Below are positions 24,831 through 32,393 of a stretch of 64,000 nucleotides of DNA, one piece after another. The DNA is from Desulfarculaceae bacterium. Its GTDB lineage: Bacteria; Desulfobacterota; Desulfarculia; Desulfarculales; Desulfarculaceae. The first letter of the stretch is position 1. Each line of letters opens with the position of its first letter. A program made the position numbers and the translations under genes. The notes beneath the pieces are model-generated. The model worked only from the letters and a program-made list of their open reading frames with translations. It was not told the origin of the DNA and ran no database searches. The stretch spans positions 744,001-808,000 of the forward strand of contig JAHLKT010000001.1 in assembly GCA_020444545.1 (NCBI GenBank), written 5' to 3'.

Positions 24831-26042
24831 CTAGCCGGGCAGCTCCACCAGCACGCTGGGCGCGGGGGTCAGGTTGGCGGCCGGGCCCTGGGACATCACC
24901 GCCACGGTGCTCTCCAGGCCCACCGGGCCCAGGTCGCAGACGATCTTCAGCTCCAGGGCGTAGGTCTCGCCCGCGCGCACCACGGCGGGGGAGCCTTGCA
25001 GGATGTAGGGCGGCGAGCCCAGCTCCTGGCCCACCCCGTGGGCGCAGAAGCGTATCTTGCTGCCCTCGCGCCCCAGCCAGTCGTCGCTCAGGCCGTGGCG
25101 CGCCGCGATCTCCCCGGCCAGCGCGAAGAGCTCGCCGCTGATGGCGCCCGGCCTGAGGCCGTCGATGAGCGCGGCCTCGATCTCCTCCAAACAGGCGTGG
25201 GCCCGGCGCACCTGGTCCGGGGCCGGGCCGATCACGTAGGTCCGGGTCTGATCGGTCTGGTAGCCCTCCAGGCTCACCCCGAAGTCGATGTTGATGGGCA
25301 CGCCCCTGACCAGCGGCTGGGGCGAGGCCCCCAGGGGGAAGGCGGGCGAGAGGCCCCAGCCGTTGAAGGGCGCGTCCAGGGCGCTGGGCAGGGCGCCGTC
25401 CGGGCCGGAGGCGATGTGCCAGGAGTAGGTCTGATGATACCCGGTGCGCGAGCGCAGATAGTCGATGGACCCACCGCTTATGGCCAGGCGCTGCATCTCC
25501 CCGGCCAGTTCGGCCTCGCTCATACCCTCGCGGATCAGCCCGGGCAGCTGGGCATATATATCGGCGGCCAGCTTGCCCGAGGCGGCGATGCGCTCCAGCT
25601 CCCAGGCGTCCTTCACCGCCTTGAGCTCCATCCAGGGGCGGGTGGCGTCCCCCAGCTCCACTCCGGGCAGGCGCTTGACCCAGCCCAGGTAGTCCGCCGC
25701 CGAAAGCACGTCCATGGTCAGGCCCAGCCTGGCCCCAGCGGGCAGGGCCTCGCGGAGCATGCCCGCCGCCTGGGTCAGGCCGCTGATGGGCGTGACCGCC
25801 AGGGGACACTCGGCCGCGGCCCGCCCGACGTGGCGGCGCATGAGCACCAGGGGCTCGCCCGCGGCGGGCACCAGCACCAGGCCCTGCTGGCTGGTACCCG
25901 AGGCGTAGAACACGTCGTAGGAGTCGGTGAGCAGCACCGCGTCCAGGCCCGCCTCGGCGCACATGGCCGCGATGCGCTCCACGCGCGGGCCGATCACCTC
26001 GGCCGGGACCAGGTGGTACCAGGAGGGGAAGCGCCAGCTCAC
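24831..26042 (-). CDS. M24-family Xaa-Pro-type metallopeptidase
   Basis: A 403-residue protein from GTG 26042, which overlaps the stop of the M42 gene in GTGA and implies coupling. The N-terminal creatinase-like domain is followed by the pita-bread catalytic domain. All five metal ligands are visible: NIDFGVSLEGYQTDQTRT (two Asp), FCAHGVGQELG (His), ALELKIV (Glu) and GLESTVAV (Glu). It cleaves aminoacyl-proline bonds or a related substrate; some members are demethylases or inactive, but the intact ligands favour activity. It lies between the M42 peptidase and thioesterase genes. Confidence 0.92.
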   Translation of the reverse strand: MSWRFPSWYHLVPAEVIGPRVERIAAMCAEAGLDAVLLTDSYDVFYASGTSQQGLVLVPAAGEPLVLMRRHVGRAAAECPLAVTPISGLTQAAGMLREALPAGARLGLTMDVLSAADYLGWVKRLPGVELGDATRPWMELKAVKDAWELERIAASGKLAADIYAQLPGLIREGMSEAELAGEMQRLAISGGSIDYLRSRTGYHQTYSWHIASGPDGALPSALDAPFNGWGLSPAFPLGASPQPLVRGVPINIDFGVSLEGYQTDQTRTYVIGPAPDQVRRAHACLEEIEAALIDGLRPGAISGELFALAGEIAARHGLSDDWLGREGSKIRFCAHGVGQELGSPPYILQGSPAVVRAGETYALELKIVCDLGPVGLESTVAVMSQGPAANLTPAPSVLVELPG

Positions 26043-27091
26043 AGCAGCTCCTCCGCCCGGCCCAGCCAGGCCCAGACCAGCTCGGCCATGGCCTCCAGGT
26101 CCGAAAGCTTGAGCAGCGAGGCCTGGGAATGGATGTAGCGGGTGGGCACGCTCACCACCCCGGTGGGCACCCCACCCCGGGAGGTGTGGATGGCCCCGGC
26201 GTCGGTGCCGCCGTAGGGGGGCAGCTTGCGCTGGCAGGGCACGCCCGCCTCGGCCGCCGCCTCCTCCAGGCTCTCCACGATGCGCGCGGGCACCACGATG
26301 CGCCCGTCGGCCACGGTGATGGCCGGGCCCTTGCCCAGATGCGAGGCGTTGCGCCAGGCGACCACGCCCGGCGTCTCGCCCATGGTGGACTCCACACACA
26401 GGGCCAGGTCCGGAGCCAGGTCAAAGGCCGAGGTCATGGCCCCGCGCAGGCCCACCTCCTCGGCCACCGAGAAGTTCATCACCAGGCCGAAGGGCAGCTC
26501 GCGCCCCTGGTCGGCCAGGCGCTCCAGCAGGTGCGCCAAAATGGCGCAGCCCGCCCGGTTGTCCAGGTTGCGGGCAAAGTAGCAGCCCTCGCCCAGGGGG
26601 CCGCAGCCCAGGTCCAGCACCCCCATGGAGCCCACCTGGATGCCCGCCTCGGCCACCGCCTCGGCGCTGCCCAGGCCGGGGTCCAGGAATAGCTGCTCCC
26701 AGGCCAAAGCCTTGTCCAGGTCCTTGCCGTGGGACACATGGGGCGGCAGCAGGCCGCACAGGGCGGGCAGGCTCTGGCCGGGCCGGGTCTGCAACAAGAC
26801 CCGCGAGCCGGGCATGAGCCGCTTGTCCAGGCCGCCCAGGGGGGCCACCCGGATGAACCCGGCATCGTCCACCTGCTGCACGATCAGCGCAACCTCGTCC
26901 AGGTGGGCGTCCAGCATCACCAGGGGCCGCTTGTCCGGGTTCCACCAGGCCCTAAGGCTGCCCAGACGGTCCACCTCCATGCGCTGCGCCTTGGCTTCCA
27001 CCAGCTCGCGCACCACGGCGCGGATCTCGTCCTCGCGCCCCGGCGGGCCCAGGGGCGGACAGAGCCGGTCCAACAACTCGCTGAGGGTCAT
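26039..27091 (-). CDS. M42-family metallo-aminopeptidase
   Basis: A 350-residue protein of the M42 (glutamyl/deblocking aminopeptidase, FrvX-like) family. Metal-site motifs are MLDAHLDEVALIV, ARNLDNRAGCAIL, the catalytic Glu pair in FSVAEEVGLRGA, a CVEST strand, and the last His in VPTRYIHSQASLL. These enzymes form tetrahedral dodecamers that finish degradation of short peptides in the cytoplasm. ATG 27091 has GGAG upstream. The next gene, the M24 peptidase, overlaps its stop by 4 nt, suggesting joint peptide turnover. Confidence 0.93.
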   Translation of the reverse strand: MTLSELLDRLCPPLGPPGREDEIRAVVRELVEAKAQRMEVDRLGSLRAWWNPDKRPLVMLDAHLDEVALIVQQVDDAGFIRVAPLGGLDKRLMPGSRVLLQTRPGQSLPALCGLLPPHVSHGKDLDKALAWEQLFLDPGLGSAEAVAEAGIQVGSMGVLDLGCGPLGEGCYFARNLDNRAGCAILAHLLERLADQGRELPFGLVMNFSVAEEVGLRGAMTSAFDLAPDLALCVESTMGETPGVVAWRNASHLGKGPAITVADGRIVVPARIVESLEEAAAEAGVPCQRKLPPYGGTDAGAIHTSRGGVPTGVVSVPTRYIHSQASLLKLSDLEAMAELVWAWLGRAEELL

Positions 27092-27106
27092 GCTCGTCTC
27101 CTAACC

Positions 27107-28246
27107 CTAGTGCAGGTGCTCCTCCTGGGGCGGGGGCCCGGCGAAGAAGGCCTTCAGATAGTACAGCCCCTTGGTATCCGGGCTGGTCACCGGCGCGCTG
27201 CCCAGGCGGCCCTGGGCGCTGAGCATCTCGTAGAGGTCGTCCACGATGGTGGCGAACAGCTCGAAGTCCGAGGGGGACTGGTAATAGCTGTCCAACAGGG
27301 CCAGGAAGTCCGATCCCAGCTCGTAGTTCTCCAGCACGGTGAGCAGATGGGCCTCGTCGCTGGTGCCCACGTAGATCAGGTGGGGGCAGCGGTTGATCTC
27401 GCTCACCTCCTTGCCCAGCCGGAGCTGGTTGTCCTCGGAGCAGAAGGGGCACTGGCTGTGGATGATCTGCCCGCCGCCCGGCTCCTGGGGCACGTACAGG
27501 GCCAGCTCGCTGGGGCTGAAGGTCACCTCGGGATGCAAGCGGCCCAACAGCTCCAAATCCACCGGCTCGCCCATGATCGCCGCGCACCAGCGGCTCCAGG
27601 CCAGGGCGGCCACGGCCGGGGCCAGCTCCCCGGGCACCCCCTCCAGGGCGTCGCCCAGGGTCAGCCAGGTCAAGAGCTCCGCGTCGGAGTGGGCCCCGGT
27701 GGCCTGGGGCCGGGCCAAAACCTGCGCGGCCAGCTCGGCCAGGGCCGGGTCCGGGCTCTCCGGGTCCTGTCCCGCGGCCTGGAGGGCCCGCCGGGTCAGG
27801 GTGTTCAACTCCTGGCCGGCGGCGGCGCGCATCTGGGGCCCCCCGGCCAGGGCGGCGGCCATGTAGTCCTCCACCAGCTCGTAGTCGCCGGGGTCGATGG
27901 CCCCCTCGCGCACCGGGCCCAGGGAGTAGAGCACCCGGTGGAACAGGAAAGGCCGGTCGGCCCTCATGCTGGCCAGGGCGTGGGCCAGCACCGGGCCGGG
28001 CTCGGGCAGGGCCCAGAGCCAGGCCAGGGGGTCGCGCCCCTGGCTCTCGCTGGGGTGCATGGTCTCGGCGGCCAGGGAGGCGCGGACCGTGAGGTCGAAG
28101 ACCTCCTCGTCCTCCATGCCCAACAGCCCCGCCTGGTCGAAGCAGAAGGCCGGCCAGTCCAGGGCCCGTAGCGGGCTGAAAAAAGCGGTCTCCAATATGC
28201 CCCGCACCAGGGCCAGGTCGCCGTAGAGCTTTTCCCGGGGGTCCAT
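27107..28246 (-). CDS. Hypothetical protein with a C-terminal zinc-ribbon motif
   Basis: A 379-residue cytoplasmic protein from ATG 28246 (GAGGAG upstream). The first 240 residues are helical, acidic and rich in Ala and Leu. The last third begins with a lone CPFC pair plus a downstream Cys-Pro-His (SQCPFCSEDNQL and INRCPHLIYVG) and ends in a His-rich tail (PPPQEEHLH). The Cys/His set could bind one zinc. It follows the small protein at 28251 by 5 nt and precedes the M42 peptidase by 15 nt, so it belongs to that operon. I do not recognise a named family. Confidence 0.8.
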   Translation of the reverse strand: MDPREKLYGDLALVRGILETAFFSPLRALDWPAFCFDQAGLLGMEDEEVFDLTVRASLAAETMHPSESQGRDPLAWLWALPEPGPVLAHALASMRADRPFLFHRVLYSLGPVREGAIDPGDYELVEDYMAAALAGGPQMRAAAGQELNTLTRRALQAAGQDPESPDPALAELAAQVLARPQATGAHSDAELLTWLTLGDALEGVPGELAPAVAALAWSRWCAAIMGEPVDLELLGRLHPEVTFSPSELALYVPQEPGGGQIIHSQCPFCSEDNQLRLGKEVSEINRCPHLIYVGTSDEAHLLTVLENYELGSDFLALLDSYYQSPSDFELFATIVDDLYEMLSAQGRLGSAPVTSPDTKGLYYLKAFFAGPPPQEEHLH

Positions 28247-28250
28247 GGCC

Positions 28251-28529
28251 CTACTCCTCGATGGGGTGGTGGTGATGGGGCTCCGGGTCCTTCAAAAACT
28301 TGTCGTGATACTCTTCTTCGCTCAGGTGCCGGCGCAGCAGGTCGCTGATCAGGTCGAAGACCGTCTCCAGGTCCTTCTGCTCCAGGCGGGGGAGGATGGC
28401 CCTCATGCAGTCGTCGTCCGCGAACTTCTGCAAGTAGACCCACACCGTGGCCTCGTCGGTGGGCCGGTCCAGGCCGAAGCCCACCAGGCCCTTGTATTCC
28501 TCCACAAAACCGTGGCTGTGATCGGCCAT
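28251..28529 (-). CDS. Small conserved-type cytoplasmic protein
   Basis: A 92-residue acidic protein from ATG 28529 with AGGAGAG upstream. The sequence (EYKGLVGFGLDRPTDEATVW, then FLKDPEPHHHHPIEE) has no transmembrane segment. The C-terminal HHHH may bind metal. I have an impression that similar small proteins occur in other sulfate reducers beside gate-domain proteins, but cannot check this. It sits between the membrane gate genes and the zinc-ribbon protein, in the same operon. Confidence 0.8.
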   Translation of the reverse strand: MADHSHGFVEEYKGLVGFGLDRPTDEATVWVYLQKFADDDCMRAILPRLEQKDLETVFDLISDLLRRHLSEEEYHDKFLKDPEPHHHHPIEE

Positions 28530-28544
28530 GTTCTCTCCTTTTAA

Positions 28545-29003
28545 TTACAGGCGTGCGGCCTTGCGCCGCCCCCGGCGGGCCAGCCAGGCGGTGAGCCCCA
28601 GGGCCAAGGCTAGGCGCGGCCCCAGAATCCAGAAGGCGCTGCCGCCCAAGAGCACGAAGATGGCCGTGTCCTCCACCACCGCGTGGCAGGTGATGAGAAA
28701 CACCGCCAGGGCCAGGCGCTCGCCCTCGGCCAGGCCCCGCTCCCGGCTCACGGAGACCAAAATGCCCGCGCCGTACAACAGGCCCAGGAACACCCCGGCC
28801 AGAAGGGGCACCAACGCCCCCGGGCCCAGGCCCAAACGGGCCAGCCAGGGGCGCAGGCGGGGCCAGGGGCGCTCGAACACCCCGTAGGCCTTGGCCATCT
28901 CGTAGCCAATTATAAGGGGCAGCACCACCGCGGCAATCTCGGCGCAGAGGATGAGCCCCTGGCCCAGGGCGCCGGGGATTATGCCCCACACCTTGCCTAA
29001 CAT
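28545..29003 (-). CDS. Nucleoside-recognition (Gate) domain membrane protein, second half
   Basis: A 152-residue integral membrane protein with about four helices (ILCAEIAAVVLPLIIGYEM, LVPLLAGVFLGLLYGAGILV, AVFLITCHAVVEDTAIFVLL). The pattern GLLYGAGILV and the CHAVVEDT loop are typical of Gate/nucleoside-recognition proteins (SpmA/SpmB-like). Its ATG overlaps the end of the upstream gate gene by 7 nt, so the two probably form one complex. The transported substrate is unknown. Confidence 0.85.
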   Translation of the reverse strand: MLGKVWGIIPGALGQGLILCAEIAAVVLPLIIGYEMAKAYGVFERPWPRLRPWLARLGLGPGALVPLLAGVFLGLLYGAGILVSVSRERGLAEGERLALAVFLITCHAVVEDTAIFVLLGGSAFWILGPRLALALGLTAWLARRGRRKAARL

Positions 29004-29455
29004 ATGATCAGCGCCAATAGCCAGCCCGCCCCCAGGCCCAAGGCCAGGCGGAACCAGGTAAGCAGTTGGTAGCGCGGGGTGAGCTGGCGCACCACCACCG
29101 CCTCCACCAAGAGGCTATGGCTGATGCCCAGAATGAGCCCCAGGATGCTCACCTGCTGCCAGGTGAGGGCCAAGGGCGCGGCCACCGCCGCCGCCGCGTA
29201 GAGGTTCACCAGCATCCCGGCCACCAGCACCGCCGCCGCCTCGGGGGGCAGGCTCCACTGGCCCATCACCGGGGCCAAAAAGCCGCTGATATAGGCCATG
29301 GCCCCGGAGGCGGTGAGCACCTCGGATAGCACGTACAGGGGCAGGATGTTGATCACCAGAAAGCCCATGAACTTGCGGCAGCGGGCGAGGCCCTGGCCCA
29401 GGGCCGGTCGCCACAGGGGCACCGGCGCGGCCGTCTGGCGGGGTGCGGTCGACAT
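28997..29455 (-). CDS. Nucleoside-recognition (Gate) domain membrane protein, first half
   Basis: A 152-residue membrane protein from ATG 29455 with several helices (FMGFLVINILPLYVLSEVL, AAAVLVAGMLVNLYAAAAV, ISILGL-like segments and LLVEAVVV). It pairs with the overlapping downstream gate protein, like SpmA/SpmB or split YjiH. No Shine-Dalgarno precedes the ATG; a promoter ends 6 nt upstream instead, suggesting a leaderless start. An in-frame TTG at 29506 is less likely. It heads a seven-gene operon that continues with two uncharacterised proteins, two peptidases and a thioesterase; a role in peptide or nucleoside export/uptake is only a guess. Confidence 0.8.
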   Translation of the reverse strand: MSTAPRQTAAPVPLWRPALGQGLARCRKFMGFLVINILPLYVLSEVLTASGAMAYISGFLAPVMGQWSLPPEAAAVLVAGMLVNLYAAAAVAAPLALTWQQVSILGLILGISHSLLVEAVVVRQLTPRYQLLTWFRLALGLGAGWLLALIIC

Positions 29456-29461
29456 GGCTGA

Positions 29462-29490
29462 AGCATAGGCCCCAAGTGCTATATGGTCAA
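29462..29490 (-). promoter_or_regulatory. Sigma-70 promoter of the gate-peptidase operon, leaderless
   Basis: Minus strand: TTGACC (29485-29490), a 17-nt spacer and TATGCT (29462-29467), then 6 nt to the ATG. No ribosome-binding site fits between, so the mRNA would start at about the A of ATG. Confidence 0.55.
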
Positions 29491-29612
29491 GGAGCCCCCT
29501 TGACAAGGCGGGAGCCGCCTTGGCAAGATAATTCTGGTCTAAGGTTAGCCCAATTTTCGATCTTCATTTGACTACCCCCGCACCGGGAAGCACAACCCGG
29601 CGAGGAGGTTCT

Positions 29613-30341
29613 TTGCACAATAGGAAACGGAAAAAAGCCTACGAGGAGGTGGCCGAGGCCATCCGCACGCAGGTATTTTCCGGCGAGTTGAGCCAGGACC
29701 AGCAGCTGCCTCCCGAACGAGAGCTGGCCGAGGGTTTCGGGGTCAGCCGGGTGGTGGTGCGCGAGGCCATCCGCACCCTGGAGCTGGCCGGCATCCTGCG
29801 CGTGCAAAAAGGGGCGGGCGGGGGCACCTTCGTGTGCCATGACCTGGACAAGCCCCTCATAACCTCGATAGAAAATCTTTTAGCCGGGGGAGACATCTCC
29901 CTCAACGACCTGTTCGAGATGCGCCTGATGCTGGAGCCGCCCGCCGCGGCCCTGGCCGCCGAGAGGGCCCGCCCCGAGGACCTGGGGCCCCTGCGCGAGA
30001 TTCTGGAACAGGCCGAAGGCAATCATAGCGACTCCCAGGCGCTTCGAGACGACAACCTGGAATTCCACCGCCGCCTGGTGGCCCTGGCGGGCAATCCCCT
30101 GCTCAGCGTGCTTTGCGAAACCGTGCTGAGCATTCTGGTGGGGACCCTGCGAGGCAAGTTGAACCGCCGGACGAGCCAAACGGTTCACCGGTTTCACCAC
30201 CAAATCTTTCAGGCGTTGCTGGCCAGTCAAGCCGACCTGGCCCGCAAGCTGACCATAGACGACCTGGAGACCTTGCGCGATTTGTACCACCGCATGGGGG
30301 TGCAAGTGGCCCAGGACCAGGCCAGCCGCAAGGCCAGCTGA
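29613..30341 (+). CDS. FadR-subfamily GntR transcription regulator
   Basis: A 242-residue regulator. TTG 29613 is chosen because AGGAGG lies 4 nt upstream; it removes a poor N-terminal extension. The winged helix (LPPERELAEGFGVSRVVVREAIRTLELAGIL) is followed by an all-helical FCD ligand domain (FEMRLMLEPPAAALAAERA, with metal/ligand Asp and His residues in DDNLEFHRRLVALAGN and HHQIFQAL). Such proteins bind small carboxylates or acyl-CoAs. The gene precedes a TAXI TRAP transporter set on the same strand and probably controls it in response to the transported substrate. Confidence 0.9.
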   Translation: MHNRKRKKAYEEVAEAIRTQVFSGELSQDQQLPPERELAEGFGVSRVVVREAIRTLELAGILRVQKGAGGGTFVCHDLDKPLITSIENLLAGGDISLNDLFEMRLMLEPPAAALAAERARPEDLGPLREILEQAEGNHSDSQALRDDNLEFHRRLVALAGNPLLSVLCETVLSILVGTLRGKLNRRTSQTVHRFHHQIFQALLASQADLARKLTIDDLETLRDLYHRMGVQVAQDQASRKAS

Positions 30342-30389
30342 AGATTTTTTAAACCAGGTAACTGTCTCAAAACGTATGGGAGGACAAAC

Positions 30390-30851
30390 ATGCGAATCAG
30401 CAAACTGATGCTCATCGGGCTCATGGCCGCCATGGCCCTGGCCCTGGCCCTGGGTGGCTGCGCCACCGTGGACAAGGGCGTGGACAACATGAAGAAGGAG
30501 ATGGCCAAGCCCGCTCCGGTGAAGCCCGGCCCCTGCGCGGTGCAGGGCAAGCTGGTGCGCGCCCTGGCCCCCGAGGCCAAGCTGGTGGGCCTCACCTGCA
30601 TGCACAAGCCTTTCGACGGGGTGATGTCCCTGGCGGTCAAGGTTTCGCTGCAGAACGTGTCCAAGGAGCCCCAGCGTTTCCGGGTCAACATCTTCCTGGC
30701 CAACGACAAGGCCGTGGGTGGTCTCATCCCCCGCAAGACCAAAAAGGGTCTGGTAAAGCCCGGCGCCACCGCCAGCTTCACCTACTTCTTCAAGGGTCAG
30801 GAAAAGACCCCTCTGGGCATGACCCTCATCGTCAAGACCATGAGCAAGTAG
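30390..30851 (+). CDS. Small lipoprotein in the TRAP cluster
   Basis: A 153-residue lipoprotein from ATG 30390 (GGGAGGA upstream). A type II signal peptide ends at the lipobox LGGC (residue about 24), followed by a short polar linker and a beta-rich domain (VMSLAVKVSLQNVSKEPQRFRV, VKPGATASFTYFFKG). The body looks like an immunoglobulin-like fold. Its place between a FadR-type regulator and the TAXI solute-binding gene is not usual for TRAP operons. It might bind ligand or help the transporter, but function is unknown. Confidence 0.85.
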   Translation: MRISKLMLIGLMAAMALALALGGCATVDKGVDNMKKEMAKPAPVKPGPCAVQGKLVRALAPEAKLVGLTCMHKPFDGVMSLAVKVSLQNVSKEPQRFRVNIFLANDKAVGGLIPRKTKKGLVKPGATASFTYFFKGQEKTPLGMTLIVKTMSK

Positions 30852-30875
30852 CCCAAGGATCAAGGGAGGAACCCA

Positions 30876-31841
30876 ATGAAACGCTTTAGCATTATTGCAA
30901 TCATCGCGGCGCTGATCCTGGTCGGCGCCGGCCTGGCCCAGGGCGTAACCTTCATTTCCATCGGCACCGGCGGCACCGGCGGCATCTATTATCCCTACGG
31001 CGGCGGCGTGGCCGAGGTATGGTCCAAGTACGTCAAGGGCGTCAAGGCGGTGGCCGAGGTCACCGGCGCCAGCGTGGAGAACGTCAAGCTGGCCGACAAG
31101 GGCGAGACCGTGGTGGGCGAGGTCATGGGCGGCGTGGCCCTGGCCGGCTACAAGGGCCTGAGCAAGTTCCGGGGCAAGAAGCACCGGATCCTCTCCATGG
31201 CCATCATGTACCCCAACCTGCTCCAGGTTGTGGTGATGAAGAAAAGCCCCATCACCAACATCGAGCAGATCAAGGGCAAGAGCATCTCCAGCGGCAGCCC
31301 CGGCTCGGGCACCAACTTCATGGCCGAGGCCGTGTTCAAGGCCCTGGGCATCGAAAAGGGCTCCTACGACGACAAGCGCCTGAGCTTCACCGAGACCGCC
31401 AACGCCCTGCGCGACGGCACCATCGAGGTGGGCATCTGGTCGGTGGGCCCGGGCACCAGCTCCATCATGGACCTGGCCACCACCCACGAGATCCGCATCC
31501 TTTCCTTCACCCCCGAGCAGGTCAAGAAGATCACCGGCGCGGTGAAGACCTACATGGCCGTGGACCTGGGCGCCGGCGTGTATCGCGGCGTGGACAAGCC
31601 GGTTCCCACCATCGGCGTGTGGAACGTGATGATCGTGCAGAAGTCCCTGGACACCGAGCTGGTCTACAAGCTGGTCAGCGCCCTGTGGGACCACCGCGAC
31701 TACATGATGAAGATCCACCCCTCGGCGGCTTACACCACCCCGGAGAACGCGGTTAAGTACAGCCCCATTCCGCTGCACCCGGGCACCATCAAGGCCCTCA
31801 AGGAACGCGGCGTCACGGTGCCCGACATCCTGAAGCCCTAA
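30876..31841 (+). CDS. TAXI-family TRAP solute-binding protein
   Basis: A 321-residue periplasmic protein from ATG 30876 (GGGAGGAA upstream). A signal peptide (FSIIAIIAALILVGAGLAQG) precedes the TAXI signature IGTGGTGGIYYPYGGG. Later come KGKSISSGSPGSGT, AVDLGAGVYRG and the C-terminal IPLHPGTIKALKERG. TAXI proteins deliver C4-dicarboxylates, glutamate or similar acids to fused TRAP permeases. The gene is followed directly by the DUF1850 and permease genes, forming a complete transporter. Confidence 0.95.
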   Translation: MKRFSIIAIIAALILVGAGLAQGVTFISIGTGGTGGIYYPYGGGVAEVWSKYVKGVKAVAEVTGASVENVKLADKGETVVGEVMGGVALAGYKGLSKFRGKKHRILSMAIMYPNLLQVVVMKKSPITNIEQIKGKSISSGSPGSGTNFMAEAVFKALGIEKGSYDDKRLSFTETANALRDGTIEVGIWSVGPGTSSIMDLATTHEIRILSFTPEQVKKITGAVKTYMAVDLGAGVYRGVDKPVPTIGVWNVMIVQKSLDTELVYKLVSALWDHRDYMMKIHPSAAYTTPENAVKYSPIPLHPGTIKALKERGVTVPDILKP

Positions 31842-32393
31842 GTGACCGCACTGAACCGGCCGGTCCGGCTGGCCCTTTTGGGGCTGGCCGGACTGGCCTT
31901 GATTCTGATCGTATTGGCCCTTTTGCCCGGAGGAGTGGTGCTGAGCATCACTCCGGTGAAGGGTGGGCCGCCCCTGCTGGAGCTGCCGCTCCAGCCCGGC
32001 GAGCGCTTCACCCTGCACTACTACCATTCGGTGGAAAACGCCCCCATCTGGGAGGAGCACAGCGTCGATTCCTCGGGACGCATCTACATCGAGGAAGAGC
32101 GCTACCTCAAGTACGGGGCGGGCATGGGCAAGATGCCCGGGGTGGGCCGCATGATCATGCGCGGCCCCTATGAAGCCATTACCGACATGCACCTGCCCAC
32201 CGGGGACTTCGTCCTCAGGGTAGGCAGCCCGGGGGTGGACCACACCATCCTGTGGCGGCACACGGCGACCAACCTGAGCGCCGTGGTCCCCCACCAGGCG
32301 GTGATGTTCTCGGCCCGGCCGGAGAGCCTGCTCGGCGAGCTGTGGCACCGGCTGATGCCCAGGAAGGCCACTCCCAACACGCGGGAGCCGTAG
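31842..32393 (+). CDS. DUF1850 protein associated with TAXI TRAP transport
   Basis: A 183-residue protein whose GTG start immediately follows the TAA of the binding protein gene. One N-terminal membrane helix (LALLGLAGLALILIVLALLPG) anchors a periplasmic beta-rich domain with the family's HYYHSVENAPIWEEHSVD segment. DUF1850 proteins recur between TAXI binding proteins and fused permeases; they are thought to be accessory subunits, but the role is unproven. The stop codon abuts the ATG of the permease. Confidence 0.9.
   Translation: MTALNRPVRLALLGLAGLALILIVLALLPGGVVLSITPVKGGPPLLELPLQPGERFTLHYYHSVENAPIWEEHSVDSSGRIYIEEERYLKYGAGMGKMPGVGRMIMRGPYEAITDMHLPTGDFVLRVGSPGVDHTILWRHTATNLSAVVPHQAVMFSARPESLLGELWHRLMPRKATPNTREP

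Noticed and set aside
29880-32348. Long minus-strand open frame (822 codons) opposite the TAXI binding protein and regulator genes
   Set aside because: It is low-complexity Gly/His/Gln/Leu-rich, overlaps several well-recognised plus-strand genes, and is the expected antisense shadow of GC-rich codons.
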